Below are positions 6,121 to 12,877 of a stretch of DNA of 15,594 nucleotides, piece after piece. The notes under the pieces are model-generated. The model did not search any database. It saw only the letters and a program-made list of their open reading frames with translations, and was not told the DNA's origin. The position numbers and the translations under genes are program-made. Origin of the DNA: an uncultured Bacilli bacterium (GTDB taxonomy: Bacteria > Bacillota_I > Bacilli_A > RF39 > UBA660); the NCBI GenBank assembly GCA_947627835.1, contig CANQXM010000017.1, positions 1-15,594 on the forward strand. The letters run 5' to 3'. Positions within the stretch are counted from its first letter, which is position 1. The number at the start of each line of letters is the position of its first letter.

Positions 6121-6478
6121 AAATCCATCGAGAAATATAAATATTACGTGTCGAATCTTCTTCATATTTTTCAAATATGCGAATGATTCCTTCTACTACA
6201 GCTTGTAAGATATTCGTACAAGTCTTTTTTACTTTAACTCGGAAAATTTCAACTTGCATTTCCTTACGGAATGTATAGTCATCAATATATTTTCCAATAA
6301 CATAATCAATCTCTTTAATCAACGAAACATTTTCTTCTTCATCCAAATTAACAGAGAAAATAAACTTTTCATAGATACAAATTAATCGTTCTGTAACGAC
6401 ATCACCCTCGTAATAATCAAAATTCATAATACGATTAAAATTAGGACAATACCGTAAAACCATTTTATTTCTATCCAA
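6119..6478 (-). CDS. Unrecognised 119-residue protein
   Basis: Soluble, mixed-charge protein with no membrane helix or signal; the middle (about 45-110) looks like alternating helix and strand with regularly spaced Ile and Val. I do not recognise a family or catalytic motif. The frame is open to GTG 6487, but the sequence AGGATGTGAT (6492-6483) matches the 16S complement AGGAGGTGAT at nine of ten bases and is spaced correctly for TTG 6478, making a rare-codon start the best choice; ATG 6463 is a fallback. A good promoter lies upstream, divergent from the carboxypeptidase promoter with which it overlaps, so the two genes may influence each other's transcription. Confidence 0.7.
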   Translation of the reverse strand: MDRNKMVLRYCPNFNRIMNFDYYEGDVVTERLICIYEKFIFSVNLDEEENVSLIKEIDYVIGKYIDDYTFRKEMQVEIFRVKVKKTCTNILQAVVEGIIRIFEKYEEDSTRNIYISRWI

Positions 6479-6510
6479 ATGTATCACATCCTACTTTACT
6501 CTTACTTATA

Positions 6511-6539
6511 AGTCTACACGGAAATACTCTATTTGTCAA
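6511..6539 (-). promoter_or_regulatory. Promoter of the 119-residue protein gene
   Basis: Perfect -35 TTGACA (6539-6534), 17 bases, -10 TAGACT (6516-6511). The -35 coincides with the -35 region of the divergent carboxypeptidase promoter, so polymerases would compete. Confidence 0.75.
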
Positions 6540-6558
6540 AGAAAATTTATGCTATAAT
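6533..6558 (+). promoter_or_regulatory. Promoter of the D,D-carboxypeptidase gene
   Basis: Extended -10 TGCTATAAT (6550-6558) with a TTGTCA -35-like hexamer (6533-6538) only 14 bases upstream; the TGn extension can compensate. Transcription would begin near 6565, which rules out translation starts upstream of 6584. Confidence 0.7.
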
Positions 6559-6583
6559 GATGCAAAAGAATGGAAGTGGAAAA

Positions 6584-7537
6584 ATGAAACCCAAACGCAA
6601 ACTAAAAAAAGAAGTCATTTATGTCTTTGCAGGATTAGTAGCCATTTTAGTAATTGGCATTTTAGGATTTAACTTCTACAATGATTATACCTATAAACAA
6701 ACGAATGAATACAAACTGCTAGAAAAAGGATATTCCAAAGAAGATGCAAATATAATCGAAAAAAATCTCAAAGAAGAAACCATCCAAAAAATATTAAGTG
6801 AAGAAAAAAACGACGCCATTCCTGCCATTATACAAGAAAAATATTACCTAGAGAAAAACTTCGATAAATACGTAGCTTTTCAAAAAGAAAACACCGAGAA
6901 AAGTACCTATGACATTGTAGCAATGGTAAATACAAAAGCCAACTTAGATTGGTATGAAGATATCAAAGAAGTAGATACTTCTCAAAAAGACCTAATTTTA
7001 GTAAATAAATTCAATCAGTTAAAAGAAGATTACTCTCCAGAAAATCTAGTGGAAGTAAGCAACTGGTATTGTTATGGAACCAACCAAATTACTCAAGAAA
7101 CCTATGATGCATTCATTAATTTATATAATGCAGCTATGGAAAAAGATATCAAAATCATCATTAACTCAAGTTATCGAAACTATCAAAATCAAGAAGAAAC
7201 CTATAATCAATTAAAGAACACCTATGGATCTAAAAAAGCAGATGATCAAGCTGCTCGTCCAGGTCATAGCGAACATGAAACCGGTCTTGCCATCGATGTA
7301 TTTACCCCTGGAAATACAACAACAGAAAACTTCAAAGATAGTGAAGCTTACAAATGGTTAAAAGAAAATGCTCAAAACTACGGATTTATTGAACGCTACC
7401 CAGAAGGAAAAGAATACTTGACCGGATATCACTTTGAATCATGGCATTGGCGATATGTAGGAATCGAAGTTGCCAAGCAAATTCATGATGAGCAAATTAC
7501 TTACGACGAATACTATGCTTATTATATAGAGAAGTAA
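6584..7537 (+). CDS. VanY/DdcB-type D,D-carboxypeptidase (peptidase M15B)
   Basis: Zinc peptidase that removes the terminal D-Ala from peptidoglycan stem peptides outside the membrane. The 317 residues comprise a basic N-terminus, one membrane anchor (about 11-32), a helical, lysine-rich linker (40-150) and a C-terminal M15B domain. Zinc ligands are H231 and D238 in SEHETGLAID (229-238) and H288 in ESWHWR (285-290); E285 is the likely catalytic base and SSYR (195-198) lines the substrate pocket. The ATG at 6584 is chosen over in-frame codons upstream because the -10 box lies inside that extension and GGAAGTGGA precedes this ATG. There are no vanR/S/H/A/X neighbours, so it is a housekeeping wall-trimming enzyme rather than part of a glycopeptide resistance cluster. 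Confidence 0.92.
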   Translation: MKPKRKLKKEVIYVFAGLVAILVIGILGFNFYNDYTYKQTNEYKLLEKGYSKEDANIIEKNLKEETIQKILSEEKNDAIPAIIQEKYYLEKNFDKYVAFQKENTEKSTYDIVAMVNTKANLDWYEDIKEVDTSQKDLILVNKFNQLKEDYSPENLVEVSNWYCYGTNQITQETYDAFINLYNAAMEKDIKIIINSSYRNYQNQEETYNQLKNTYGSKKADDQAARPGHSEHETGLAIDVFTPGNTTTENFKDSEAYKWLKENAQNYGFIERYPEGKEYLTGYHFESWHWRYVGIEVAKQIHDEQITYDEYYAYYIEK

Positions 7538-7549
7538 TTCTCTTTTTTT
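7528..7549 (+). terminator. Terminator of the carboxypeptidase gene
   Basis: Stem AGAGAA/TTCTCT with loop GTAA followed by T7. The loop contains the TAA stop codon. Confidence 0.8.
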
Positions 7550-7559
7550 AATGAAACAA

Positions 7560-7568
7560 TGATATAAT
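7560..7568 (+). promoter_or_regulatory. Extended -10 promoter of the ABC transporter gene
   Basis: TGATATAAT, a perfect extended -10. No good -35 is visible because the preceding terminator occupies that position. Confidence 0.65.
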
Positions 7569-7592
7569 GAAAACCTAGAAAGAAGGATATCT

Positions 7593-9326
7593 ATGAAAAA
7601 ATTACAATCCTTTAAAATTTTAAAAGAATACTTAAAAAATGATATGGGAAAAGTCACTGCTTATATTTTCCTGAAATTCGTTTTAAACTTCTGTCCCCTA
7701 TTTGGTGTAATGGTATGGACAAAATCTTATGAAGCCGTCATTAATAAACAACTAGGATCCTTTACTCAAAACTTAATTCTTTGGGTCATCATCATGATTG
7801 GAACTTGGACCATCATTAAATATATAACCGACATCTTATACAATTCACTAGAAAAGAAATTCATGGAAAACATCAGCAAAGACCTATATACCAAACTTGG
7901 AGATTTACCAGCCATCGCTTTTGAAGAAATTGGTACGGGTGAATTTATAAATCGTATTTATCATGATCCAGAACGAATTTTAGAGTTACTCGCCCGCTTA
8001 ATTCGTTTAATCAGTGAATTCATTGTAGCCATTATTGTCATTATTCTATCTTTCCAAGTATCCATCTTTATCGGCTTAGAATTCATTATTCTAAGTATTA
8101 TCATGTATGCTTTTGCAGGTATTTATTATCCCAAAATCAAAAAAAATCAAGAAGATGTGAAAAAAAGATCTGATGAATATGTCAAAAAAGCCACACAAAA
8201 CATTGCAGGTATCCGGGAAATCAAAGGATTAGGTATCAAAGAAAATGTCAATAAAGAAATTGCCAAAAACATTGATAATCTTTTCCAAAAAGAAAAACAA
8301 ATCGGAAAAATTGAAGCGGTATATTACGGATTAAATAACCTAGCCTACTTTCTTCTAGAATTTATCATCTTATTTACTTTAGGTTATGAACATATTATTG
8401 GCATCATTCCCCTAACCTCCTTCATTTTAATGGAACAATACATTTGGCGAATTGATGGAATTGTTGAAGCCCTTTCTGATTTTGGGATTAACTTTAACAA
8501 AGTTACAGTTTCTCTAAAAAGAATCGATGAAATTATTAATAACAAATTATATCAAGATGAAAAATTTGGTAGTCAAATACTAACAGCCAAAAAATGTACC
8601 ATCCAACTAGAAAATGTTTTCTTTAAATATCGGGAAGAGGAAGAAAATATTTTAAATGGCCTTTCAATGACCTTAAAACCAAATAAAAAAATTGCTATTG
8701 TCGGAAAATCCGGAGAAGGAAAAACAACCATTTTTAATCTATTATTACGTTATTTTGATGCCACTACAGGAGAAATTACAATTAACGGAATCAATATAAA
8801 AGACTTATCTGAAAAGTCACTCAGAGAAAATGTCTCCATTATTCGGCAATCTCCTTACATATTTAATGACACCATTTTTAATAACTTTAAAATTGTCAAA
8901 GAAAACGTTACTTTAAAAGAAATTCGTGAAGTTTGTAAAAAAGCATATATTGATGATTACATTATGTCATTACCAAAGAAATATCAAACCATCATTGGGG
9001 AAGGTGGTATAAATCTTTCTGGAGGCCAAAAACAAAGACTTGCCATTGCAAGAACTCTTTTAAAAAATACCAAAATCATTTTATTTGACGAAGCAACCAG
9101 TGCCCTAGATAATTCTTCACAAGAATACGTAAAAAAAACCATTGATGATTTAGTAAAAACTCATACCATTATTATTGTTGCTCATCGTCTTTCCACCATT
9201 ATGGATGCCGATGAAATTTACATCATTGAAAACGGAAAAGTCGAAAATGTCGGAACTCATCAAGAATTATTAAAAAAATCTACGCTTTATAAATCTCTTT
9301 ATAGTCCAGAAGTACTAGAATTCTAG
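7593..9326 (+). CDS. ABC half-transporter (fused membrane and ATPase domains, exporter type)
   Basis: A 577-residue exporter subunit with a transmembrane domain of about six helices (about 20-310) and a C-terminal ATPase. ATPase motifs: Walker A GKSGEGKTT (371-379), Q-loop Q419, signature LSGGQKQR (475-482), Walker B IILFDE (495-500), D-loop SALD (503-506) and switch His531 in AHRLS. It has the size of MsbA/LmrA-like half-transporters and should act as a homodimer, or with another half encoded elsewhere. There is no peptidase C39 domain, so it is not a bacteriocin-processing exporter, and no partner gene is adjacent. The substrate cannot be told from sequence. AAGGA six bases upstream supports the start. 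The gene stands alone between its own promoter and terminator. Confidence 0.93.
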   Translation: MKKLQSFKILKEYLKNDMGKVTAYIFLKFVLNFCPLFGVMVWTKSYEAVINKQLGSFTQNLILWVIIMIGTWTIIKYITDILYNSLEKKFMENISKDLYTKLGDLPAIAFEEIGTGEFINRIYHDPERILELLARLIRLISEFIVAIIVIILSFQVSIFIGLEFIILSIIMYAFAGIYYPKIKKNQEDVKKRSDEYVKKATQNIAGIREIKGLGIKENVNKEIAKNIDNLFQKEKQIGKIEAVYYGLNNLAYFLLEFIILFTLGYEHIIGIIPLTSFILMEQYIWRIDGIVEALSDFGINFNKVTVSLKRIDEIINNKLYQDEKFGSQILTAKKCTIQLENVFFKYREEEENILNGLSMTLKPNKKIAIVGKSGEGKTTIFNLLLRYFDATTGEITINGINIKDLSEKSLRENVSIIRQSPYIFNDTIFNNFKIVKENVTLKEIREVCKKAYIDDYIMSLPKKYQTIIGEGGINLSGGQKQRLAIARTLLKNTKIILFDEATSALDNSSQEYVKKTIDDLVKTHTIIIVAHRLSTIMDADEIYIIENGKVENVGTHQELLKKSTLYKSLYSPEVLEF

Positions 9327-9339
9327 TACTTTTTATTTT
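9311..9339 (+). terminator. Terminator of the ABC transporter gene
   Basis: A perfect 20-base palindrome (AGTACTAGAA and its complement, 9311-9330) followed by TTTTATTTT. The TAG stop of the gene is inside the stem. The DNA from 9340 to 9410 holds a further 8-bp hairpin (9382-9402) and an isolated TATAAT (9370-9375) but no gene that I can support. Confidence 0.85.
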
Positions 9340-9410
9340 GGTTGAAAAAAGAGAATTTTTCAAATTTATTATAATATTACGATGATTCTTAGTTAGAATC
9401 ATTTTACTTC

Positions 9411-9459
9411 TAAAAAAGAAAAAACATTTGATTAACCAAATCAAATGTATCCTTTTTAT
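9411..9459. terminator. Bidirectional terminator downstream of tRNA-Arg and the ABC gene
   Basis: A 10-bp stem ACATTTGATT/AATCAAATGT (9424-9433 with 9439-9448) with a 5-base loop. On the minus strand it is followed by TTTTTTCTTTTTT, ending the tRNA-Arg transcript; on the plus strand by ATCCTTTTTATTTTT, a back-up for the ABC gene. Confidence 0.85.
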
Positions 9460-9493
9460 TTTTACTCGAGTTTTTTCGAGATTCTTATCAATT
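9452..9493 (-). repeat. tRNA 3' trailer element with CTCGA/TCGAG hairpin (copy 2)
   Basis: Directly after the tRNA-Arg CCA, the minus strand reads a TTGATAA box, hairpin CTCGA/TCGAG with a six-base loop, and TAAAAATAAAAAG, nearly identical to the trailer of tRNA-Met at 5448-5488. A true terminator follows a few bases later, so this element is something other than the transcription stop. Confidence 0.6.
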
Positions 9494-9570
9494 TGGTGTC
9501 CGAGAAGGGAGTTGAACCCATGACCTTTTGCTCCGGAGGCAAACGCTCTATCCAACTGAGCTACTCGGAC
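9494..9570 (-). tRNA. tRNA-Arg (CCG)
   Basis: A 77-base cloverleaf with encoded CCA on the minus strand. Acceptor GTCCGAG/CTCGGAC, D stem GCTC/GAGC, anticodon stem TTTGC/GCAAA with loop CTCCGGA, giving anticodon CCG for codon CGG. The T stem ATGGG/CCCTT has one T-T mismatch and the T loop is TTCAACT. A TGATATAAT extended -10 lies at 9587-9579, just upstream. Confidence 0.93.
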
Positions 9571-9578
9571 ATAGGAAA

Positions 9579-9587
9579 ATTATATCA
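9579..9587 (-). promoter_or_regulatory. Extended -10 promoter of tRNA-Arg
   Basis: TGATATAAT on the minus strand, nine bases before the tRNA; its TGA is also the stop codon of the upstream 399-residue gene. No clear -35 is visible at 17 bases. Confidence 0.6.
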
Positions 9588-10784
9588 CATATTTTCCTTT
9601 TTTCTACTCTTTTTATATACCCAAACATCTTTTGTTTTCGTTTGAACATGTTCAAAATCTTGAAACATTTCTCCAAACATATAAGAGAGATCCTCTTCAC
9701 TTAAATGATATTGAGCAAAAAATTCTTCGATAAGTTGAGCTCTACATTGCTGATAATACTTTTGACATACCTCTTTATTTTGAATATCTTGAGAAATCGA
9801 TAGCAATAGATTTTGATAAATACTCTCCATTCGACTTTCAAAAAGAAAACGAAGAGAATAAAAATAAAATTCATGATCCATCCAGGTTTTTCTTTGCTTA
9901 ATTTCTTGAATTTTTTCAAAAAGAGAATCCGAAATAGAATAAAGATCACGAAGCATTTCCAAATCATCATAAGTTGCATTTAAAAGAACCGACCAAATAG
10001 ACTTTAAAAAGTTTACTTCCTGAATAGAAAGACCTACACTATTCATTAATGAAATATCAATGGCTTCTTCAAAACTCTTTCCACTACGTAATTGCTTCAC
10101 ACACCGATCATAATTTAACTGAAATTTAATACATATGGCCTTTAACGAAACACCCCAAAATACATAATGATACCTAGCTAAATTTCGATCTTCTTTATTT
10201 TGATAAATCCTCTCGGCTTCACCCAAAGACTTTCCACTCTGTAATAATTCAAGCATCTCCCGGTAATTTAATAAATGTTCTCGACAATACACATCCAAAG
10301 AAACATCTCCAGGAATCTGAAACTGCTTACTCATTTCTTTTCGATTTCTATAAATTTGTTGATTTTTTAATGACTGCAAAACCGCACTTTCCAAACATCC
10401 ATCCGTCAAATGTAAATTTTGCTTAATAGAAAGCGCCGATACGCCGTTTTTCTTAGCTTCTTCTAAAACTTCCTTACTACTTGGTTCAAAGTGTAAACAA
10501 GCTTCAAAAGCTTCTTGATAAGACATTCCTCTACTTAAACAACCATAATAGACATGATGAGAAAGTGGTAACTCAAAAAATAGATTTGCCAGTAAATACT
10601 CTTTTCCTTCATAAATAACTGGTACTTCAACTAAACTCGTTAACAAATCCACTGCTTCTTGCGGACTTTTTCCCAAACGATATTGATAATACAAAGCCCC
10701 TTTTGAAATTACTCGATTTAAAATTAAATCTTGTATAGCAACTTCTTTTCCGTGATAAATAACTTTAACTTTTTCTCTAGCCAT
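9585..10784 (-). CDS. Repeat protein with four GxSxxEA helical units, unknown function
   Basis: A 399-residue soluble protein that I do not recognise as a whole. The motif LGKSPQEA (37-44) recurs as RGMSYQEA (85-92), SGKSLGEA (183-190) and SGKSFEEA (234-241), each after a helix with Tyr or Leu at fixed spacing, and twice preceded by an IYxGKE strand (9-14, 57-62). Units of the form helix-turn-helix followed by GxSxxEA resemble the small helix-turn-helix repeats attached to some phage and homing endonucleases (VSxxTVxxRIxxGWSxEEA), so nucleic-acid binding is a reasonable guess; no nuclease motif is seen. The C-terminal third is helical and ends in a basic tail. GAGGGG five bases upstream and a good promoter support the start. 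It reads alone toward tRNA-Arg. Confidence 0.75.
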   Translation of the reverse strand: MAREKVKVIYHGKEVAIQDLILNRVISKGALYYQYRLGKSPQEAVDLLTSLVEVPVIYEGKEYLLANLFFELPLSHHVYYGCLSRGMSYQEAFEACLHFEPSSKEVLEEAKKNGVSALSIKQNLHLTDGCLESAVLQSLKNQQIYRNRKEMSKQFQIPGDVSLDVYCREHLLNYREMLELLQSGKSLGEAERIYQNKEDRNLARYHYVFWGVSLKAICIKFQLNYDRCVKQLRSGKSFEEAIDISLMNSVGLSIQEVNFLKSIWSVLLNATYDDLEMLRDLYSISDSLFEKIQEIKQRKTWMDHEFYFYSLRFLFESRMESIYQNLLLSISQDIQNKEVCQKYYQQCRAQLIEEFFAQYHLSEEDLSYMFGEMFQDFEHVQTKTKDVWVYKKSRKKENM

Positions 10785-10808
10785 AAAAACCCCTCGAATT
10801 AGGTCCCT

Positions 10809-10837
10809 ATTCTAGTGTTTTAAAGCGAAAAAGTCAA
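10809..10837 (-). promoter_or_regulatory. Promoter of the 399-residue repeat protein gene
   Basis: Minus-strand -35 TTGACT (10837-10832), 17 bases, -10 TAGAAT (10814-10809), placed directly after the terminator of the cdsA-rseP operon. Confidence 0.8.
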
Positions 10838-10849
10838 GAATTTTCGAAC

Positions 10850-10878
10850 ATAAAAAAACTTTACCAATTCGGTAAAGC
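10850..10878 (-). terminator. Terminator of the cdsA-rseP operon
   Basis: A 7-bp stem CTTTACC/GGTAAAG (10877-10859) with a five-base loop, followed by T7 on the minus strand, one base beyond the rseP stop codon. Confidence 0.92.
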
Positions 10879-11925
10879 TTACAAAAACAAATGCACAATA
10901 TCTTGAAAAGTAATATAAATCATCAATAACATCAATAAGACAAATCCAATATTATTCATTGTATTTTCTAATTTTGAATTAATTTTACTTCCCTTAATCT
11001 TTTCAATAATCATAAAGAAGATTCTTCCTCCATCAAAAGCAGGGAAAGGCAAGATATTAATAAATCCAACATTAATACTTAAAAGTGCAACCAAGTACAT
11101 AATCTGACTAAGTCCATATTGAATACTATCTCCAACTACTTGATAAATTCCAACTGGACCAGACAAAGATTTAAGAGAAAGACGTCCCGTAAAGAGTCCT
11201 CCAAGTGTTAAACACATACTGTGAACAATAGACCAAAACTTTTGCCAAGTATAACGAAGACAAGCTAAAAACCCTTTTTCATTCTTAGATTCAATGCTAA
11301 ATCCAAAGACTCTACTTTCTTTATTTCCTTCCTTAGAAATGGTTGGTGTCACAGAAATATGTTCTTCTTTACCATCTCGTAATACTTGAAATTCATAAAC
11401 ACCATTATCACTTTTATAATACAAATAAATTTGTGCAACATCCCAAGTAGAAACCTTATGACCATTAATAGAAACAATCTGATCCCCTTTTTTTAACCCA
11501 GAATGCATTGCTGCAGAATTTTCTTGAATATCCCCTAACACTGGAGAAATGGGTGTTGTTCCCCAAACCATAGCCATAATAAATAAAAATAACAAAGCTA
11601 AAATAAAATTATTAAAAACGCCAGCGCCCAAAATAATTAATCGTTGGTACCACTTTTTGTTGCATAACAACTTATCTTTTTTAATTTTTCCATCATCTTC
11701 ATAAACTTCTCCAGCCATGGAAACAAAACCACCAATTGGAAAAAGCCTTATATTATAATCGATACCATCTTTTCCTTTATGAGTATAAATAACCGGTCCC
11801 ATACCAATCGAAAATTCATAAATGTATACACCAGACTTCTTAGCAGTAATGAAATGCCCAAATTCATGAACCAAAATAATAAGACCTAAAATAAAGATAA
11901 ACAATAATAAAGTAACAAACCACAT
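10879..11925 (-). CDS. rseP: Site-2 intramembrane metalloprotease RseP (RasP)
   Basis: Zinc protease of the M50B family that cuts membrane proteins such as anti-sigma factors and signal-peptide remnants within the bilayer. The 348 residues show the active-site helix with HEFGH (20-24), the GFVSMAGE strand region (67-74), a PDZ domain (about 125-200, with GLKKGDQIVSINGH at 143-156), and the second metal motif NILPFPAFDGGR (290-301) where D298 is the third zinc ligand. Four membrane helices are evident. GGAGG seven bases upstream of ATG 11925 fixes the start. It follows cdsA by 12 bp, the conserved neighbour arrangement in many Firmicutes, though dxr is absent between them here. Confidence 0.95.
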   Translation of the reverse strand: MWFVTLLLFIFILGLIILVHEFGHFITAKKSGVYIYEFSIGMGPVIYTHKGKDGIDYNIRLFPIGGFVSMAGEVYEDDGKIKKDKLLCNKKWYQRLIILGAGVFNNFILALLFLFIMAMVWGTTPISPVLGDIQENSAAMHSGLKKGDQIVSINGHKVSTWDVAQIYLYYKSDNGVYEFQVLRDGKEEHISVTPTISKEGNKESRVFGFSIESKNEKGFLACLRYTWQKFWSIVHSMCLTLGGLFTGRLSLKSLSGPVGIYQVVGDSIQYGLSQIMYLVALLSINVGFINILPFPAFDGGRIFFMIIEKIKGSKINSKLENTMNNIGFVLLMLLMIYITFQDIVHLFL

Positions 11926-11937
11926 AACAATTCCTCC

Positions 11938-12723
11938 TTAAAAATATGTTATAAATAACATCATCACAATTGATGTCATAATAATACTATCAAAACGATC
12001 CAAAATTCCTCCATGCCCGGGAATCAAATCTGAATAATCTTTAATCTCATTTTCTCGTTTAATTTTACTAAAGAATAAATCCCCAAGCTGACTCACAATA
12101 GAAAGAACAAGCGTTAATAAAATTACCCAAAGAATGCCTTCTTGAGAAACAAAATAAAGATAAAATAAACTACCCAATAACATGGCACTAAAACTTCCCA
12201 AAATGCTTCCTTCCCAAGTTTTTTTAGGGCTAATTTTACAAAGTGAATGACGTCCAATCAAAGTTCCAAAAAAATAAGCAAATGTATCCGTACAAATAGG
12301 GACAAAAATAAGATAGAAAAACAAAGATAAACGAATTGTTCGAATAACCAAAATACTATGGCAAGCAAGTCCTAAAAACAAGGTCATTGAAATCATCCCA
12401 AAAGCATCTTGCGTCGTATAATTTGCATAAAATAAAGTAGGAATACAATATACTAAGAAAATAAAAATTAAAAGACGATAACTAAGCCCCATAAAGCCAG
12501 TGGCATCAAAAGGATTAATATAAATGGTTAAAATAAAACAAAGATAATAAAACGCTGCTAACAAAAAAGGTATTTTTTGATGAGTTTTTCGCAAATTAAG
12601 TATTTCTCTAAAAGCCAAAATACCAACTAATCCAACTGCAAGAGAAAACACTTTTCCACCAGCAATAATAATAGGTATCGCACATAACAAAAGTAACAAA
12701 GCACTAATTATCCTCGTTTTCAT
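11938..12723 (-). CDS. cdsA: Phosphatidate cytidylyltransferase CdsA
   Basis: Integral membrane enzyme that converts phosphatidic acid and CTP to CDP-diacylglycerol, the precursor of phosphatidylglycerol and cardiolipin. The 261-residue protein is mostly membrane helices and carries the family signature as SKIKRENEIKD followed by PGHGGILDRFDS near the C-terminus, with all expected Lys, Asp, His and Arg positions. Two upstream in-frame ATGs (12729, 12732) sit on or next to the AGGA ribosome binding site; ATG 12723 at eight bases is preferred. It is first in a two-gene operon with rseP from its own promoter. Confidence 0.94.
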   Translation of the reverse strand: MKTRIISALLLLLCAIPIIIAGGKVFSLAVGLVGILAFREILNLRKTHQKIPFLLAAFYYLCFILTIYINPFDATGFMGLSYRLLIFIFLVYCIPTLFYANYTTQDAFGMISMTLFLGLACHSILVIRTIRLSLFFYLIFVPICTDTFAYFFGTLIGRHSLCKISPKKTWEGSILGSFSAMLLGSLFYLYFVSQEGILWVILLTLVLSIVSQLGDLFFSKIKRENEIKDYSDLIPGHGGILDRFDSIIMTSIVMMLFITYF

Positions 12724-12742
12724 GAACATCATCCTATTAATA

Positions 12743-12772
12743 AGTATACTATTATTTTTAAAACTTAGTCAA
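12743..12772 (-). promoter_or_regulatory. Promoter of the cdsA-rseP operon
   Basis: Minus-strand -35 TTGACT (12772-12767), 18 bases, -10 TATACT (12748-12743). Predicted start near 12736, only ~13 bases before the chosen ATG. Between this promoter and the terminator at 12844 there is only AT-rich DNA. Confidence 0.8.
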
Positions 12773-12843
12773 ATAAAACAAAAAAGAGTTAACATTTTAA
12801 AGATTTTTACAATTTTATAAAATTTTCAGAAATAACATAATCA

Positions 12844-12877
12844 CATAAAAATGAGTTAGTACGATGACTAACTCATT
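12844..12877 (-). terminator. Terminator of the surface-protein unit
   Basis: A perfect 11-bp stem AATGAGTTAGT/ACTAACTCATT (12877-12850) with a 6-base loop, followed by TTTATG in the minus direction. The U-tract is short. The TAG stop codon of the upstream gene lies in the stem. Confidence 0.8.

Noticed and set aside
6584..7537. Glycopeptide-resistance gene vanY in a van cluster
   Set aside because: The M15B family is right, but there are no vanR/S/H/A/X genes beside it; a wall-trimming role is the simpler reading.
9342..9402. Possible small RNA with TATAAT at 9370 and a hairpin at 9382-9402
   Set aside because: The nearest -35-like TTGAAA is 22 bases away and the hairpin has no proper U-tract; evidence too thin.
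9280..9645. Open frames across the tRNA-Arg region on both strands
   Set aside because: They translate through the tRNA and terminators and have no initiation signals.
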